A stretch of 64,000 nt of DNA from Streptomyces rishiriensis (GTDB taxonomy: Bacteria > Actinomycetota > Actinomycetes > Streptomycetales > Streptomycetaceae), in contig NZ_JAUSWV010000002.1 in the NCBI RefSeq assembly GCF_030815485.1, forward strand, positions 6,634,001-6,698,000, given 5' to 3'. Shown in pieces: positions 52,060-60,928 of the stretch. Position 1 is the first letter of the stretch, and each line of letters begins with the position of its first letter. A program made the translations under genes and the position numbers. A model generated the notes under the pieces. It did not search any database, was not told the origin of the DNA, and saw only the letters and a program-made list of their open reading frames with translations.

Positions 52060-53457
52060 GTGTCCTCGCAAGCAGTCGACCACCCCGTCGACGAGAAACT
52101 CCCCGCCCTGAGAATGACGACGAGCGGCCTCCAGCACGTGGCCGCCATGTACGCGGGGGTCGTCGCCCCGCCTCTGATCGTCGGCGCGGCCGTAGGCCTC
52201 ACCGGCTCCGAACTCACGTTCCTCACCGGCGCCTGTCTGTTCACGGCCGGCCTCGCCACCTTGCTGCAGACACTGGGCGTCTGGAAGATCGGGGCCCGCC
52301 TTCCCTTCGTCAACGGTGTCACCTTCGCCGGGGTCGCCCCCATGACGGCGATCGTGGCCTCCACCGACGACAAGCGGGACGCCCTGCCCGTCATCTTCGG
52401 CGCGGTGATCGTCGCCGGTCTGCTGGGCTTTCTGGCCGCGCCCGTCTTCTGCAAGGCGGTCCGCTTCTTCCCGCCGGTCGTCACGGGGACGGTCATCACG
52501 CTGATCGGCGTCTCCCTGCTTCCCGTCGCCTTCGGCTGGGCGCAGGGCCCGGACCCCGCGGCGCACGACTACGGCTCGACGACGAACCTCGGCCTCGCGG
52601 CCGCCACCCTCCTGATCGTGCTGCTCCTGCGCCGCTTCACCCGCGGCTTCGTCAAGCAGATCGCCGTTCTGCTCGGCCTGGTCGTCGGCACGCTCGTCGC
52701 GATCCCCTTCGGCGTCACGGACTTCGGCCCGGTGGCCGCCGCGGACGTCATCGGCTTCCCCGCCCCCTTCCACTTCGGCGCCCCGCAGTTCCAGCTCGCG
52801 GCGATCCTGTCGATGTGCGTGGTGATGGTGGTGTCGATGACCGAATCCACCGCGGACATGCTGGCGTTGGGCGAGATCGTCGAACGTCCGGCGGACGAGC
52901 GGACCATCGCTGCCGGGCTGCGCGCCGACACCCTGGGCTCGGCGCTCAGCCCCGTCTTCAACGGTTTCATGTGCAGCGCCTTCGCCCAGAACATCGGGCT
53001 GGTCGCGATGACGAGGATCCGCAGCCGCTATGTCGTCGCCACCGGGGGCGGCTTCCTCGTCCTGATGGGTCTGTGCCCGATGGCCGCCTCGCTCATCGCC
53101 GTCGTACCCCGCCCGGTCCTCGGGGGCGCCGGCGTCGTCCTGTTCGGGTCGGTCGCCGCCAGCGGCATCCAGACCCTGGTCCGGGCCGGCCTGGAGAAGG
53201 ACAACAACGTCCTGATCGTCGCCGTGTCCCTGGCCGTCGGCATCATCCCGATCACCGAGCCGGAGTTCTACCACGCCTTCCCGGAGACGGCGAAGATCGT
53301 CCTGGACTCGGGCATCTCCACGGGCTGCCTGGCCGCCGTCCTGCTCAACCTGGTCTTCAACCACGTCGGCCAGGGGCGCAACGCGGCGGACGTGACCCAC
53401 CCGATGGAGGCGGGGGAGGAACTCACCGGGGCGACCCGGGCCCCGGCCACGCCATGA
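52060..53457 (+). CDS. Nucleobase:cation symporter-2, urate/xanthine permease
   Basis: This is a 465-residue membrane protein of the NAT/NCS2 family with about fourteen hydrophobic segments. Conserved parts are LQHVAAMYAGVVAPPLIVG at the start, FVNGVTFAGVAPM, and the substrate-site motif VVSMTESTADMLALGE near residue 265. This arrangement matches bacterial xanthine or urate permeases rather than uracil permeases. It is the last gene of the ureide block and probably imports urate or xanthine. Its last ~35 bp overlap a pseudogene on the other strand. Confidence 0.92.
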   Translation: MSSQAVDHPVDEKLPALRMTTSGLQHVAAMYAGVVAPPLIVGAAVGLTGSELTFLTGACLFTAGLATLLQTLGVWKIGARLPFVNGVTFAGVAPMTAIVASTDDKRDALPVIFGAVIVAGLLGFLAAPVFCKAVRFFPPVVTGTVITLIGVSLLPVAFGWAQGPDPAAHDYGSTTNLGLAAATLLIVLLLRRFTRGFVKQIAVLLGLVVGTLVAIPFGVTDFGPVAAADVIGFPAPFHFGAPQFQLAAILSMCVVMVVSMTESTADMLALGEIVERPADERTIAAGLRADTLGSALSPVFNGFMCSAFAQNIGLVAMTRIRSRYVVATGGGFLVLMGLCPMAASLIAVVPRPVLGGAGVVLFGSVAASGIQTLVRAGLEKDNNVLIVAVSLAVGIIPITEPEFYHAFPETAKIVLDSGISTGCLAAVLLNLVFNHVGQGRNAADVTHPMEAGEELTGATRAPATP

Positions 53458-53711
53458 GGTTCGCGAGCAACTCGGCCTGCTCGACGGCGTCGTCCAGCGC
53501 GTGACGCGTGTGAGGGCGCCACGGCAGCAGGTTCCGCCGGCATCGTGCGCTTCGCCACCGCCCGCAGCGGCAACCCCGCCTTGGTGGCGTACAGCGTCTT
53601 CATGTCGAGGCAGCCGGAGTGCCCGAAGGGGCTCTTCCCGGTGAAGCGGATCAGGTACCAGTGCAGGAACGTCCAGTCGTGCGACGCCGGTCTCACGCGT
53701 CGTACGGACAT
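53423..53711 (-). pseudogene. Truncated, frameshifted DnaQ-type 3'-5' exonuclease remnant
   Basis: Reading from 53711 the frame gives SHDWTFLHWYLIRFTGKSPF and LDMKTLYATKAGLPLRAVAK, typical of DEDD exonucleases. Near 53535 one extra C (GAACCTGCTGCCG) shifts the frame. After removal the sequence continues LLPWRPHTRHALDDAVEQAE and then LLANLMAWPGPG to a stop at 53423. The N-terminal part with the first DE motif is missing, so the gene is broken twice. It overlaps the 3' end of the permease gene. A sequencing error could explain the frameshift but not the missing N-terminus. Confidence 0.75.
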
Positions 53712-53755
53712 GGAACCGGAGCAGCGCAGGTCCGCACGGGGCTCCGCCTGCGCAT

Positions 53756-54574
53756 TCAGCCCTGCCGGGGCGCCCGGCAGGGTGTGGCCCGGGGCAGCCG
53801 CCCGGTGAAGAAGGCCCCCGGCGGGACACCCATCAGGGTGCGGAAGTCGGCCGTCATGTGCGACTGGTCGTAATAGCCGGTGGCGGCGGCGAGTTCGGCC
53901 CAGGGCGCGGAGGCCGCGTGGGTGAGGACGTGGCGCACCCGGTCGATGCGGGCGTAGTGCTTGGGGGAGACGCCCACGCCGTCGGCGAACAGGTTGCGCA
54001 ACTGGCGTTCGCTCACCGCGAGTTCACGGGCCACGTCCCGCACCGGGGCGGGGGTGCGGTGACGGCGGGTCGACAGGGCTTCGACGGCGGCCCGCAGCAG
54101 CCGTTCGCGCGAGCCGTCCCCGGCGGGTGGGAGCAGCTCCGCCAGACGCGCCGTGACCGCGTCCCGTTCGACCCGGGCCAACTCGCGGGCCAGTCGCCGA
54201 GCCGTCCCGGCCGGCAGGTCGCCGAGCGGGATCACCCGGCCGACGAGGTCCACCGCCGCCACCCCGAACAGCGGGCCGACCGCGCCTGGTTGCAAGCGCA
54301 GTTGCACGCATGACACCGCCCGCTCGTCCGGGTCCGTGTGGTACGAGGCACGGGTGCGCGGGCCGACGACCAAGGTGTCGCGCCGCCCGTTCGCCTCCTC
54401 ACGGAGGACCACCTTCGTGGCCGTGTCCGGCACGTGCGCGAAGGCGTCGTCGAGGGGGCGGCCGACCGCGACCGTCCCGATGCCGGTGATCCAGCGGCGC
54501 AGCGCGGCGGGGACGGGCAGGACCTGTTCGGACGGGTGCGGCGGATCCGCCGCGCCCGCGGGGCTGTTCGTCAC
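53756..54574 (-). CDS. AraC family transcriptional regulator
   Basis: This 272-residue regulator has a poorly conserved N-terminal domain (RRWITGIGTVAVGRPLDDAF) and a C-terminal AraC helix-turn-helix pair. The pair is seen as PVRDVARELAVSERQLRNLF and then WAELAAATGYYDQSHMTADF with LMGVPPGAFF. GTG 54574 was taken as start, with GGAGG just upstream at short spacing; a longer frame reaches 54703 but overlaps the divergent gene. It is divergent from an SDR gene and may regulate it. Confidence 0.82.
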   Translation of the reverse strand: MTNSPAGAADPPHPSEQVLPVPAALRRWITGIGTVAVGRPLDDAFAHVPDTATKVVLREEANGRRDTLVVGPRTRASYHTDPDERAVSCVQLRLQPGAVGPLFGVAAVDLVGRVIPLGDLPAGTARRLARELARVERDAVTARLAELLPPAGDGSRERLLRAAVEALSTRRHRTPAPVRDVARELAVSERQLRNLFADGVGVSPKHYARIDRVRHVLTHAASAPWAELAAATGYYDQSHMTADFRTLMGVPPGAFFTGRLPRATPCRAPRQG

Positions 54575-54671
54575 GCCCTCCACGGTAAGCGCGTCGAGGG
54601 ATCCTCCGGGCGGCCGAAGCGTGCCGGAATCTCCTAGAGACGCGGCGGGACCGGACGGCAGCGTGGTCGGC

Positions 54672-55523
54672 ATGATTCTCGTGACCGGTGCCACGGGCAC
54701 CATCGGCAGCCGACTCGTACGACACCTCGCGGCGCGCGGTGAGAAGGTGCGCGCCCTGACCCGGGACCCGGCACGGGCCGCGGTGCCTGCGGAGGTCGAG
54801 GTGGCACGTGGGGACTACCTCGACCCGTCCTCCCTGGAGAGGGCGATGTCCGCCGTGACGGCGGCCTTCCTGGTGGGCCTGCCCGGACCGTCCGTGCAGC
54901 ACGACGGCGCCCTGGTGGCGGCGGCTCGGGCCGCGGGCGTGGGCCGGCTGGTCAAGCTGTCCGCGATCGGCACCGGTGATCCCGAGGTGGGTCCGGCAGG
55001 GCGATGGCATGTCGACGGCGAGCGGGCCGTCCGGGAGAGCGGGGCGCAGTGGGTGGTGCTTCGGCCGTCCTCCTTCGCCTCCAACACCCTCGGCTGGGCG
55101 GCGGCGATCGGCGCGGGCGAGCCGGTGCCGAACCTGAGCGGCGACGGACCCCAGGGCGTCGTCGACCCGCGCGACGTGGCCGAGGCGGCGGCCGTGACCC
55201 TCCTCGACGAGCGGTGGGCGGGGCGTACGTACACGCTGACCGGCCCCGAGACCATCAGCGTGCCCGGCCAGGCGGCCGTTCTGGCGGATGTCCTCGGCCG
55301 GCCGGTGACGACACACGACCTCACCCCGGACGAGGTGCGGGAGCACCTCCTCGGCTGGGGGCAGGGCGAGGCCGTCGCGGAAGGGGTCGCCAGGGGTTCC
55401 GCGTACGTCCGCCGAGGCGGGAACGCCGTCGTCACCGAGGACGTGCCGGAGCTGCTGGGGCGTCCGGCGCGCACGTACCGGCAATGGGCGCACGACCACC
55501 GGGAGGCTTTCGGGACCGCATGA
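54672..55523 (+). CDS. NmrA-like NAD(P)-binding reductase (SDR)
   Basis: This 283-residue atypical short-chain dehydrogenase has the Rossmann motif MILVTGATGTIGSRLVRHLA at its start. There is no YxxxK catalytic pair in the usual place, which fits NmrA/QorB-like proteins that sense or reduce quinones. The rest (VLRPSSFASNTLGWA, GVVDPRDVAEAAAVTL) is typical. It is divergent from the AraC regulator, 97 bp away, and likely controlled by it. ATG 54672 is the first codon of the Rossmann strand. Confidence 0.85.
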   Translation: MILVTGATGTIGSRLVRHLAARGEKVRALTRDPARAAVPAEVEVARGDYLDPSSLERAMSAVTAAFLVGLPGPSVQHDGALVAAARAAGVGRLVKLSAIGTGDPEVGPAGRWHVDGERAVRESGAQWVVLRPSSFASNTLGWAAAIGAGEPVPNLSGDGPQGVVDPRDVAEAAAVTLLDERWAGRTYTLTGPETISVPGQAAVLADVLGRPVTTHDLTPDEVREHLLGWGQGEAVAEGVARGSAYVRRGGNAVVTEDVPELLGRPARTYRQWAHDHREAFGTA

Positions 55524-55687
55524 GGAAACGGGGTGGGCGGGTGGCGCGGCTCCGAGCCCCGCCACCCGCCCACCCCTCGCCTCCGCCCACCCCTGGCCCC
55601 TCGCCGGGCCGGCCTCCGCCTCGCGGGGTCCAGGTCGTCCTCGGCCCCCGCCGCTGTCCGCCCCGGACGTCTTCGGCCCCCGCCCTC

Positions 55688-57160
55688 TCAGCCCTCGTCG
55701 TCCTCCGGTCGCCGCGTCCGGAGGACGACCGCGGCGAGCGCCAGTGCCGTCAGCGCGAACAGCGACGCCACCCGGAACGCCAGCCGGTAGCCCTCCGCCG
55801 TGGCCGGCAGCAGCTCGGCGCCGCCGCCGACCAGGCCGTCCGTGTGGCTCGCGGCCAGGGTCGACAGGACCGCGAGGCCGAGCGAACCGCCCACCACCTG
55901 TGTGGTGTTGAAGAGGCCGGAGGCCACGCCGCCGTCCTCCTCGCGGGCCCCCGACATGGCCAGACCGGTCAGCGCGGGCATCGCGGCGGCGAAACCGGCG
56001 GCCATGAGCAACATGGGCGGGAGGAAGTCGGCGGCGTAGGAGCCGTCGGCAGGGGCGCGGCTCAGCAGCGCCATTCCGGCGGTGATCAGCACCAGACCGG
56101 CCAGCAGGACACGATAGGGACCGAAGCGTCCGATGGTCCGCGCGGACAGGAGCAGCATCAGCAGGCCGATCGCGACCGGCGCGGGCAGGAACGCCGTGCC
56201 TGTCGCCAACTCGCTGTATCCGAGGACGCGTTGCAGGTACAGCGCGCCGATGAACTGGAAGCCGAACATCGTCGCGATCATCAGCACCTGGACGGCGTTC
56301 GCCCCGCTGAGCAGCCGGGAGCCGAACAGCCGCAGGCGCAGCAGCGGGCGGGCGGCCCGCGCCTGGCGCAGGACGAATCCTGAGAACAGGGCCGCGGCGA
56401 GCAGGGCCAGGAGCGCGGTGGCGGTGCCGTCGCGGTCGCCTGCCCCGACGATCACGTACACGGTCAGCATGAGCGCACTCGTGACCAGGGCCGCGCCCGG
56501 ATAGTCGGCGCCCTTGCCGAGCCCGGCACCCTTCTCCGGTGCGAGGACGCGGACGGCCGCGAGCCAGGCGACGATGCCGATCGGCAGGTTGATGAGGAAG
56601 ATCCAGTGCCAGTTGACGAGTTGGGTGAGCGCGCCGCCCAGGAACGTGCCCAGCGCTCCGCCCGCCGCGCCGACCGCGCTGAACACCGCGATGGCACGGG
56701 CCTGTTCGCGCGGCTCGGGGAAGAGCGTCACGAGCATGCCCAGGACCACCGCCGAGGTCATCGCGCCGCCGACGCCCTGGAGGGCACGCGCCGCGATGAG
56801 CGTCGCCTGGCTGCCGGCGACCCCGCACAGCACGGACGCCGCGGTGAACAGCGCGAGGCCGGCCGTGAACATCCGCTTGCGTCCCACCAGGTCGCCGAGC
56901 CGGCCGACCAGCAGGAGCAGGCCGCCGAAGGGGATGAGGTAGGCGTTGACGACCCAAGCCAGACCGGGGCCGCTGAACCCGAGGTCGTTCTGGATGGCGG
57001 GCATCGCCACGGTGACGATGTTGCCGTCCAGGATCGTCATCAGGGTTCCCGCGCACAGGACGACGAGGGACGCCCAGCGGGAGTACGTTCGGCTCGATGT
57101 CGATGTAGACGTCGATCTCGATGTGTGTCTCGGTGTCGGGGACTCGGCGATGGCCGTCAT
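55688..57160 (-). CDS. MFS drug-efflux transporter (DHA2, 14 TM)
   Basis: This is a 490-residue transporter. Motif A is GRLGDLVGRKRMFTAGL, and the antiporter motif C region is AVGAAGGALGTFLGGAL. Fourteen hydrophobic segments are visible. The N-terminal tail has Ser-Thr repeats (STSTSTSSRTY) from a GATGTCGATGTAGACGTCGA type of repeat. ATG 57160 is used because it precedes the tail with GGAGG upstream. It is divergent from an HxlR regulator, a common pairing for inducible efflux of toxic aromatics or quinones. Confidence 0.88.
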   Translation of the reverse strand: MTAIAESPTPRHTSRSTSTSTSSRTYSRWASLVVLCAGTLMTILDGNIVTVAMPAIQNDLGFSGPGLAWVVNAYLIPFGGLLLLVGRLGDLVGRKRMFTAGLALFTAASVLCGVAGSQATLIAARALQGVGGAMTSAVVLGMLVTLFPEPREQARAIAVFSAVGAAGGALGTFLGGALTQLVNWHWIFLINLPIGIVAWLAAVRVLAPEKGAGLGKGADYPGAALVTSALMLTVYVIVGAGDRDGTATALLALLAAALFSGFVLRQARAARPLLRLRLFGSRLLSGANAVQVLMIATMFGFQFIGALYLQRVLGYSELATGTAFLPAPVAIGLLMLLLSARTIGRFGPYRVLLAGLVLITAGMALLSRAPADGSYAADFLPPMLLMAAGFAAAMPALTGLAMSGAREEDGGVASGLFNTTQVVGGSLGLAVLSTLAASHTDGLVGGGAELLPATAEGYRLAFRVASLFALTALALAAVVLRTRRPEDDEG

Positions 57161-57260
57161 GGCGGTGTGGCCTCCACATTCTCCAGGGAACCCTTGGTGC
57201 ACGACTTGTAACGGGGACCATCGTGGATAACCATGGAGAACGGCATAAGGAGGCACTTCG

Positions 57261-57656
57261 ATGTCCCAGGGGAACACCGGTGTTACCTCGCAGGTGGTGA
57301 ACGCGCACGCCTGCCCGGTGCGAGAAGTTCTTGACAGGGTCTCGGGGAAGTGGAGCGTGCAGATCCTGGTCGCGGCGGCGCACGGCCCCATCCGCTTCAC
57401 GGAACTGGAGCGCAGCATCGACGGCATCAGCCGCCGCATGCTGACGCTCACCCTGCGCAATCTGGAGCGCGACGGGCTCGTCACCCGCACGGTGCATCCG
57501 ACGGTGCCGCCCAAGGTCGAGTACGAACTGACGCCGGTGGCCGAGGAGTTGCACGAGACCCTGCAACGCCTGACGAACTGGGCCGAGCGCAACAGGGTCT
57601 ATGTCGCCGAGGCGCGGGCGGCCTACGACAGCGAGCGGGAGACCGAACCGGTGTGA
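57261..57656 (+). CDS. HxlR family transcriptional regulator
   Basis: This 131-residue winged-helix protein has the HxlR pattern: CPVREVLDRVSGKWSVQILV with the N-terminal cysteine, then RFTELERSIDGISRRMLTLT and LRNLERDGLVTRTVHP. It has no extra domain. HxlR proteins often respond to electrophiles through the cysteine. It is divergent from the MFS gene, 100 bp away, and is its likely regulator. ATG 57261 follows AAGGAGGCACTTCG. Confidence 0.9.
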   Translation: MSQGNTGVTSQVVNAHACPVREVLDRVSGKWSVQILVAAAHGPIRFTELERSIDGISRRMLTLTLRNLERDGLVTRTVHPTVPPKVEYELTPVAEELHETLQRLTNWAERNRVYVAEARAAYDSERETEPV

Positions 57657-57657
57657 C

Positions 57658-58080
57658 CTACAGCCCGAACAGGCCGGGATCCGCGGCCAGTTCCTTGAAT
57701 CGGTCGGCCGGGTCGGCCACCATCCGGCGTTCCTTGAGGTCCAGCAGCCCGCCGACGGCGGTGAGTTCGGCGGACACCGTGCCGTCCGTCTTGCGGATGG
57801 TCTGCCGGATGCGGAAGGTCTTGCCGCCGCCCCACTCGAAGACACAGGTCACGTCGACCTCGTCGCCCGCGACCAGTTCGCGCAGGTAGCGGATGGTCGT
57901 CTCCAGGGCGACCGGGCCCACCCCCTTGGCGAGCAGACCGGCCTGGGTGACGCCCGCGGCCTGCAGGAGCGACCAACGAGCGTGCTCCGCGTAGTTGATG
58001 TACACGCTCTGGTTGAGGTGCCCCTGCACGTCGGTCTCGTATCCGCGCACGGTGACCCGGACGGAGAACGGCTCGCTCAC
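57658..58080 (-). CDS. Hotdog-fold acyl-CoA thioesterase
   Basis: This 140-residue protein belongs to the 4-hydroxybenzoyl-CoA thioesterase-like group. It shows RGYETDVQGHLNQSVYINYAEHARW, with the active-site aspartate, and VTCVFEWGGGKTFRIRQTI. It should hydrolyse an acyl- or aroyl-CoA in the cytoplasm. GTG 58080 is chosen because GAAGAGGACACC precedes it; an upstream ATG adds unlike sequence. It is convergent with the HxlR gene with only 1 bp between the stops. Confidence 0.87.
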   Translation of the reverse strand: MSEPFSVRVTVRGYETDVQGHLNQSVYINYAEHARWSLLQAAGVTQAGLLAKGVGPVALETTIRYLRELVAGDEVDVTCVFEWGGGKTFRIRQTIRKTDGTVSAELTAVGGLLDLKERRMVADPADRFKELAADPGLFGL

Positions 58081-58138
58081 GGTGTCCTCTTCTCGCTTCC
58101 TCGATGTCGGTGCTCTGCCCGTCGATCCTGGCATGCCC

Positions 58139-58804
58139 TCACGCCCGGCGTGGGGAAGCCAGCAGATAGCGCGTTCTCGTGCGGGGATCGGTGTGCTCGC
58201 CGACCTGCCAGCCCGCCTTCTCCAGGGTCGCCGCGCAGGCCACCAGTGTCGCGTCGTCCGGGGCGTGCACGGCGACCGCCTCCGGCTGCGGGGTCGCCCG
58301 CACCCGGTAGCCGTCCGTGCCCCGCGGCCCGGCGGGAGCGTGGCCGGCCGCCTCCAGGGCCAGTGCGGCGGCCCGCACGAGGTGGGTGCGCTCCCAGGCG
58401 CACGGCCGGTCGGTGTCCCCGTCCCGGTTGGTCATCCGGCGCAGCTCGAGCAGGCCCTGCCAGGCGCTGTGCACCTCGCGGGCCCGGGAGGCGGCGGTGG
58501 CGGGCCCGGTGTCCTCCTCGCCGCCGACACGCGCGGCGAAGACGCCGGTGTCCGGCGCGGGCGGTTCGGGGGCGAGCCGCGAAGCGGCTTCCGGGGCGGT
58601 GGACGCGGCCTCGGCCGGGGTCTCCTCCCGTGTCCGATGGCCCGCCGGGGTCAGGAAGTGGTCGTGCGGCGGGCGGGGGTGCCGGAAGGCGAGCCCGTGC
58701 CGCACCAGCGCGGCCAGCTGGGCCTCTGTGCCCCGCAGCCGCCCGGTGACCGGGTCGGCGGCGTCGATCACCCGCCGCTGGGCGGCGGTCGGCGGTCGTG
58801 GCAC
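58139..58804 (-). CDS. Hypothetical protein
   Basis: This 221-residue protein is not recognised. It starts at GTG 58804 with PRPPTAAQRRVIDAADPVTG after GAGGGGAGCACGCC. It then has LRGTEAQLAALVRHGLAFRH, which looks like a small winged-helix element, a poorly conserved Pro/Ala/Glu-rich middle, and a C-terminal region with REVHSAWQGLLELRRMTN and LVACAATLEKAGWQVGEHTD. It lies between the thioesterase and phosphatase genes on the same strand. The next gene ends 46 bp upstream. Confidence 0.7.
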   Translation of the reverse strand: MPRPPTAAQRRVIDAADPVTGRLRGTEAQLAALVRHGLAFRHPRPPHDHFLTPAGHRTREETPAEAASTAPEAASRLAPEPPAPDTGVFAARVGGEEDTGPATAASRAREVHSAWQGLLELRRMTNRDGDTDRPCAWERTHLVRAAALALEAAGHAPAGPRGTDGYRVRATPQPEAVAVHAPDDATLVACAATLEKAGWQVGEHTDPRTRTRYLLASPRRA

Positions 58805-58850
58805 GGCGTGCTCCCCTCGAACAGCGCCCCCGGTGGGGCCTCGTCGAAGG

Positions 58851-59450
58851 CTACGGCCCGGGTCTGACATTCCAGGCGGCGATCACCGGCCGCCCGTGCT
58901 CCGTGCCCAGTCGGCACAGCGTCCCCGTCGCCAGCCGGAACAGTGCTCCGGCCGACGCGGGCAGGCCGAGCCGGCGAGCGGTCAGCACCCGCAGGAAGTG
59001 TCCGTGCGCCACCAGCAGCACGCCTTCCTCGCCGCCGGCGTGGGCCGCGTCGACCCGGGCGAGGACCCGGTCGGCCCGTTCGCCGACCTGCTCGGGCGTC
59101 TCACCGGGACGGTCCGGCGGGCCGGGTGCGACACCGTCCGTGAACAGGAACCAACCCGGTCGCGTCCGCTGGATCTCGGCCGTCGTGACGCCCTCGTAGC
59201 CGCCGTAGTCCCACTCCCGCAGCTCGGCGTCGACCCGGGCCTCGTGCAGTCCGATCAGTTCCGCCGTCTCCCGCGCCCGCTGTGCCGGGCTGACGAACAC
59301 GGCCGCGAGCCGGTGCGAGCGGATCAGCGGCACCAGTTGTCGTGCCTCGTCCCGGCCGTGCTCGGTGAGCGGGACGTCCGTCCATCCGGTGTGCCGGCCC
59401 GAGCGTGACCATGCGGTCTCCCCGTGCCGGACGAGAAACAGGTCGCCCAC
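58851..59450 (-). CDS. Histidine phosphatase (phosphoglycerate-mutase-like)
   Basis: This is a 199-residue protein of the histidine phosphatase superfamily. The catalytic motif is LFLVRHGETAWSRSGRHTGW at the N-terminus, the acid region is ELREWDYGGYEG, and the second histidine is in VLLVAHGHFLRVL. Family members dephosphorylate sugar phosphates, phosphoserine or nucleotides; specificity is not visible. It is monocistronic or grouped with the hypothetical gene after it. The 183-bp spacer to alaA holds only GACGCTCCGACGCTTCGG-like repeats. Confidence 0.9.
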   Translation of the reverse strand: MGDLFLVRHGETAWSRSGRHTGWTDVPLTEHGRDEARQLVPLIRSHRLAAVFVSPAQRARETAELIGLHEARVDAELREWDYGGYEGVTTAEIQRTRPGWFLFTDGVAPGPPDRPGETPEQVGERADRVLARVDAAHAGGEEGVLLVAHGHFLRVLTARRLGLPASAGALFRLATGTLCRLGTEHGRPVIAAWNVRPGP

Positions 59451-59633
59451 GCGCGCGTGCCCCTTCCTGCCGCCCCTGTGTGCACCGTGACACAGGACCT
59501 GGGCGTGCGCACGTCAGCGGACGGCGGCGTGCCGAGGAAACGCTCCGGCGGGCCGACGAACCGACGGGCCGAGGGACCGGCGGGGCGACGCTCCGACGCT
59601 TCGGCGGGTCGACGAAGCGACCGCCCCGCCGCC

Positions 59634-60842
59634 CTACTGCCGGTACCCGCTGAGGAACCGCCCGATCCGGCCGATCGCCGCCTCCAGGTCGTCCGCGTGC
59701 GGCAGGGTCAGGATGCGGAAGTGGTCGGGGGTCGGCCAGTTGAATCCGGTGCCCTGGACGACCTGGATCTTCTCCCTCAGCAGGAGGTCCAGGACGAACT
59801 TCTCGTCGTCGTGGATCGGGTGCACCTTGGGGTCGATGCGCGGGAACGCGTAGAGCGCGCCCTTGGGCTTCACACAGGACACGCCCGGGATCTCGTTGAG
59901 CTTCTCCCAGGCCGTCTCCCGCTGGTCGTAGAGCCTGCCGCCCGGCGCCGTCAGCTCGTGGATGGACTGGCGTCCGCCGAGCGCCGCCTGGATGGCGTAC
60001 TGGGCGGGCGCGTTGGCGCACAGGCGCATGGAGGCCAGCATCGTGAGGCCCTCCAGGTAGTCCCTGGCGTGCTGCTTGGGGCCGGTCACCACCAGCCAGC
60101 CCGAGCGGAAACCCGCCACCCGGTACGTCTTGGACAGACCGCAGAAGGTCAGGACCACCAGGTCCGGCCCGAGCGCGGCGGCCGAGTGGTGGACGGCGCC
60201 GTCGTAGAGGATCTGGTCGTAGATCTCGTCGGCGAAGACCATCAGGCCGTGCCGGCGGGCCAGGTCGAGGATCCCCTCGATGATCTCCTTCGGGTAGACC
60301 GCGCCGGTGGGGTTGTTGGGGTTGATGATGACGACGGCCTTGGTGCGGTCGGTGATCTTGGACGCCATGTCGTCCAGGTCCGGGTACCACTCGGCCTGCT
60401 CGTCGCAGAGGTAGTGGACCGCCTTGCCGCCGGCGAGCGTGGTCACCGCCGTCCAGAGCGGGAAGTCGGGGGCCGGGATCAGGATCTCGTCGCCGTCCTC
60501 GATCAGCGCCTGTACGGCCATGGAGACCAGCTCCGACACACCGTTGCCGAGGAAGACGTCGTCGACGCCGACCTCCAGGCCCCGCTCCTGGTAGCGCTGG
60601 GCCACGGCACGGCGGGCGGAGAGGACGCCCCGCGAGTCCGTGTAGCCGTGCGCCCGGGGAAGCATCCGGATCATGTCCTGGAGGATCTCCTCCGGCGCCT
60701 CGAAGCCGAAGGCCGCGGGATTGCCGGTGTTCAGGCGCAGCACGCTGTGGCCCGCCGCCTCCAGCGCGTCGGCGTGCTCGATCACCGGGCCGCGGATCTC
60801 GTAACAGACCTCGCTCAGCTTGTTCGACTGCCGGAACTCCAT
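59634..60842 (-). CDS. alaA: Alanine-type PLP aminotransferase
   Basis: This 402-residue fold-type I aminotransferase closely follows remembered E. coli AlaA. Shared segments include SNKLSEVCYEIRGPV, LNTGNPAAFGF, VIINPNNPTGAVYPKE, and the PLP-lysine segment TFCGLSKTYRVAGFRSGW, then MLASMRLCANAPAQYAIQ. AlaA-type enzymes transfer amino groups between alanine and glutamate. The gene is divergent from an HxlR-SCP2 regulator, and two tandem dyads lie between them. Confidence 0.9.
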   Translation of the reverse strand: MEFRQSNKLSEVCYEIRGPVIEHADALEAAGHSVLRLNTGNPAAFGFEAPEEILQDMIRMLPRAHGYTDSRGVLSARRAVAQRYQERGLEVGVDDVFLGNGVSELVSMAVQALIEDGDEILIPAPDFPLWTAVTTLAGGKAVHYLCDEQAEWYPDLDDMASKITDRTKAVVIINPNNPTGAVYPKEIIEGILDLARRHGLMVFADEIYDQILYDGAVHHSAAALGPDLVVLTFCGLSKTYRVAGFRSGWLVVTGPKQHARDYLEGLTMLASMRLCANAPAQYAIQAALGGRQSIHELTAPGGRLYDQRETAWEKLNEIPGVSCVKPKGALYAFPRIDPKVHPIHDDEKFVLDLLLREKIQVVQGTGFNWPTPDHFRILTLPHADDLEAAIGRIGRFLSGYRQ

Positions 60843-60871
60843 GCGCGCTCGCCCCTCCGGTTTGTGTGTTG

Positions 60872-60907
60872 CTTGGTTTTACCAAGTTCCAGCTTGGAAA
60901 GTCCAAC
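60872..60907. promoter_or_regulatory. Tandem CTTGG-N5-CCAAG operators
   Basis: CTTGG-TTTTA-CCAAG (60872-60886) and CTTGG-AAAGT-CCAAC (60893-60907) have centres 21 bp apart. They sit between alaA and the divergent HxlR-type gene, 30 bp from the alaA start and 22 bp from the regulator start. An autoregulatory operator for the HxlR protein is the simplest reading. Confidence 0.7.
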
Positions 60908-60928
60908 GACATGTCTAGACTGCGTGCC

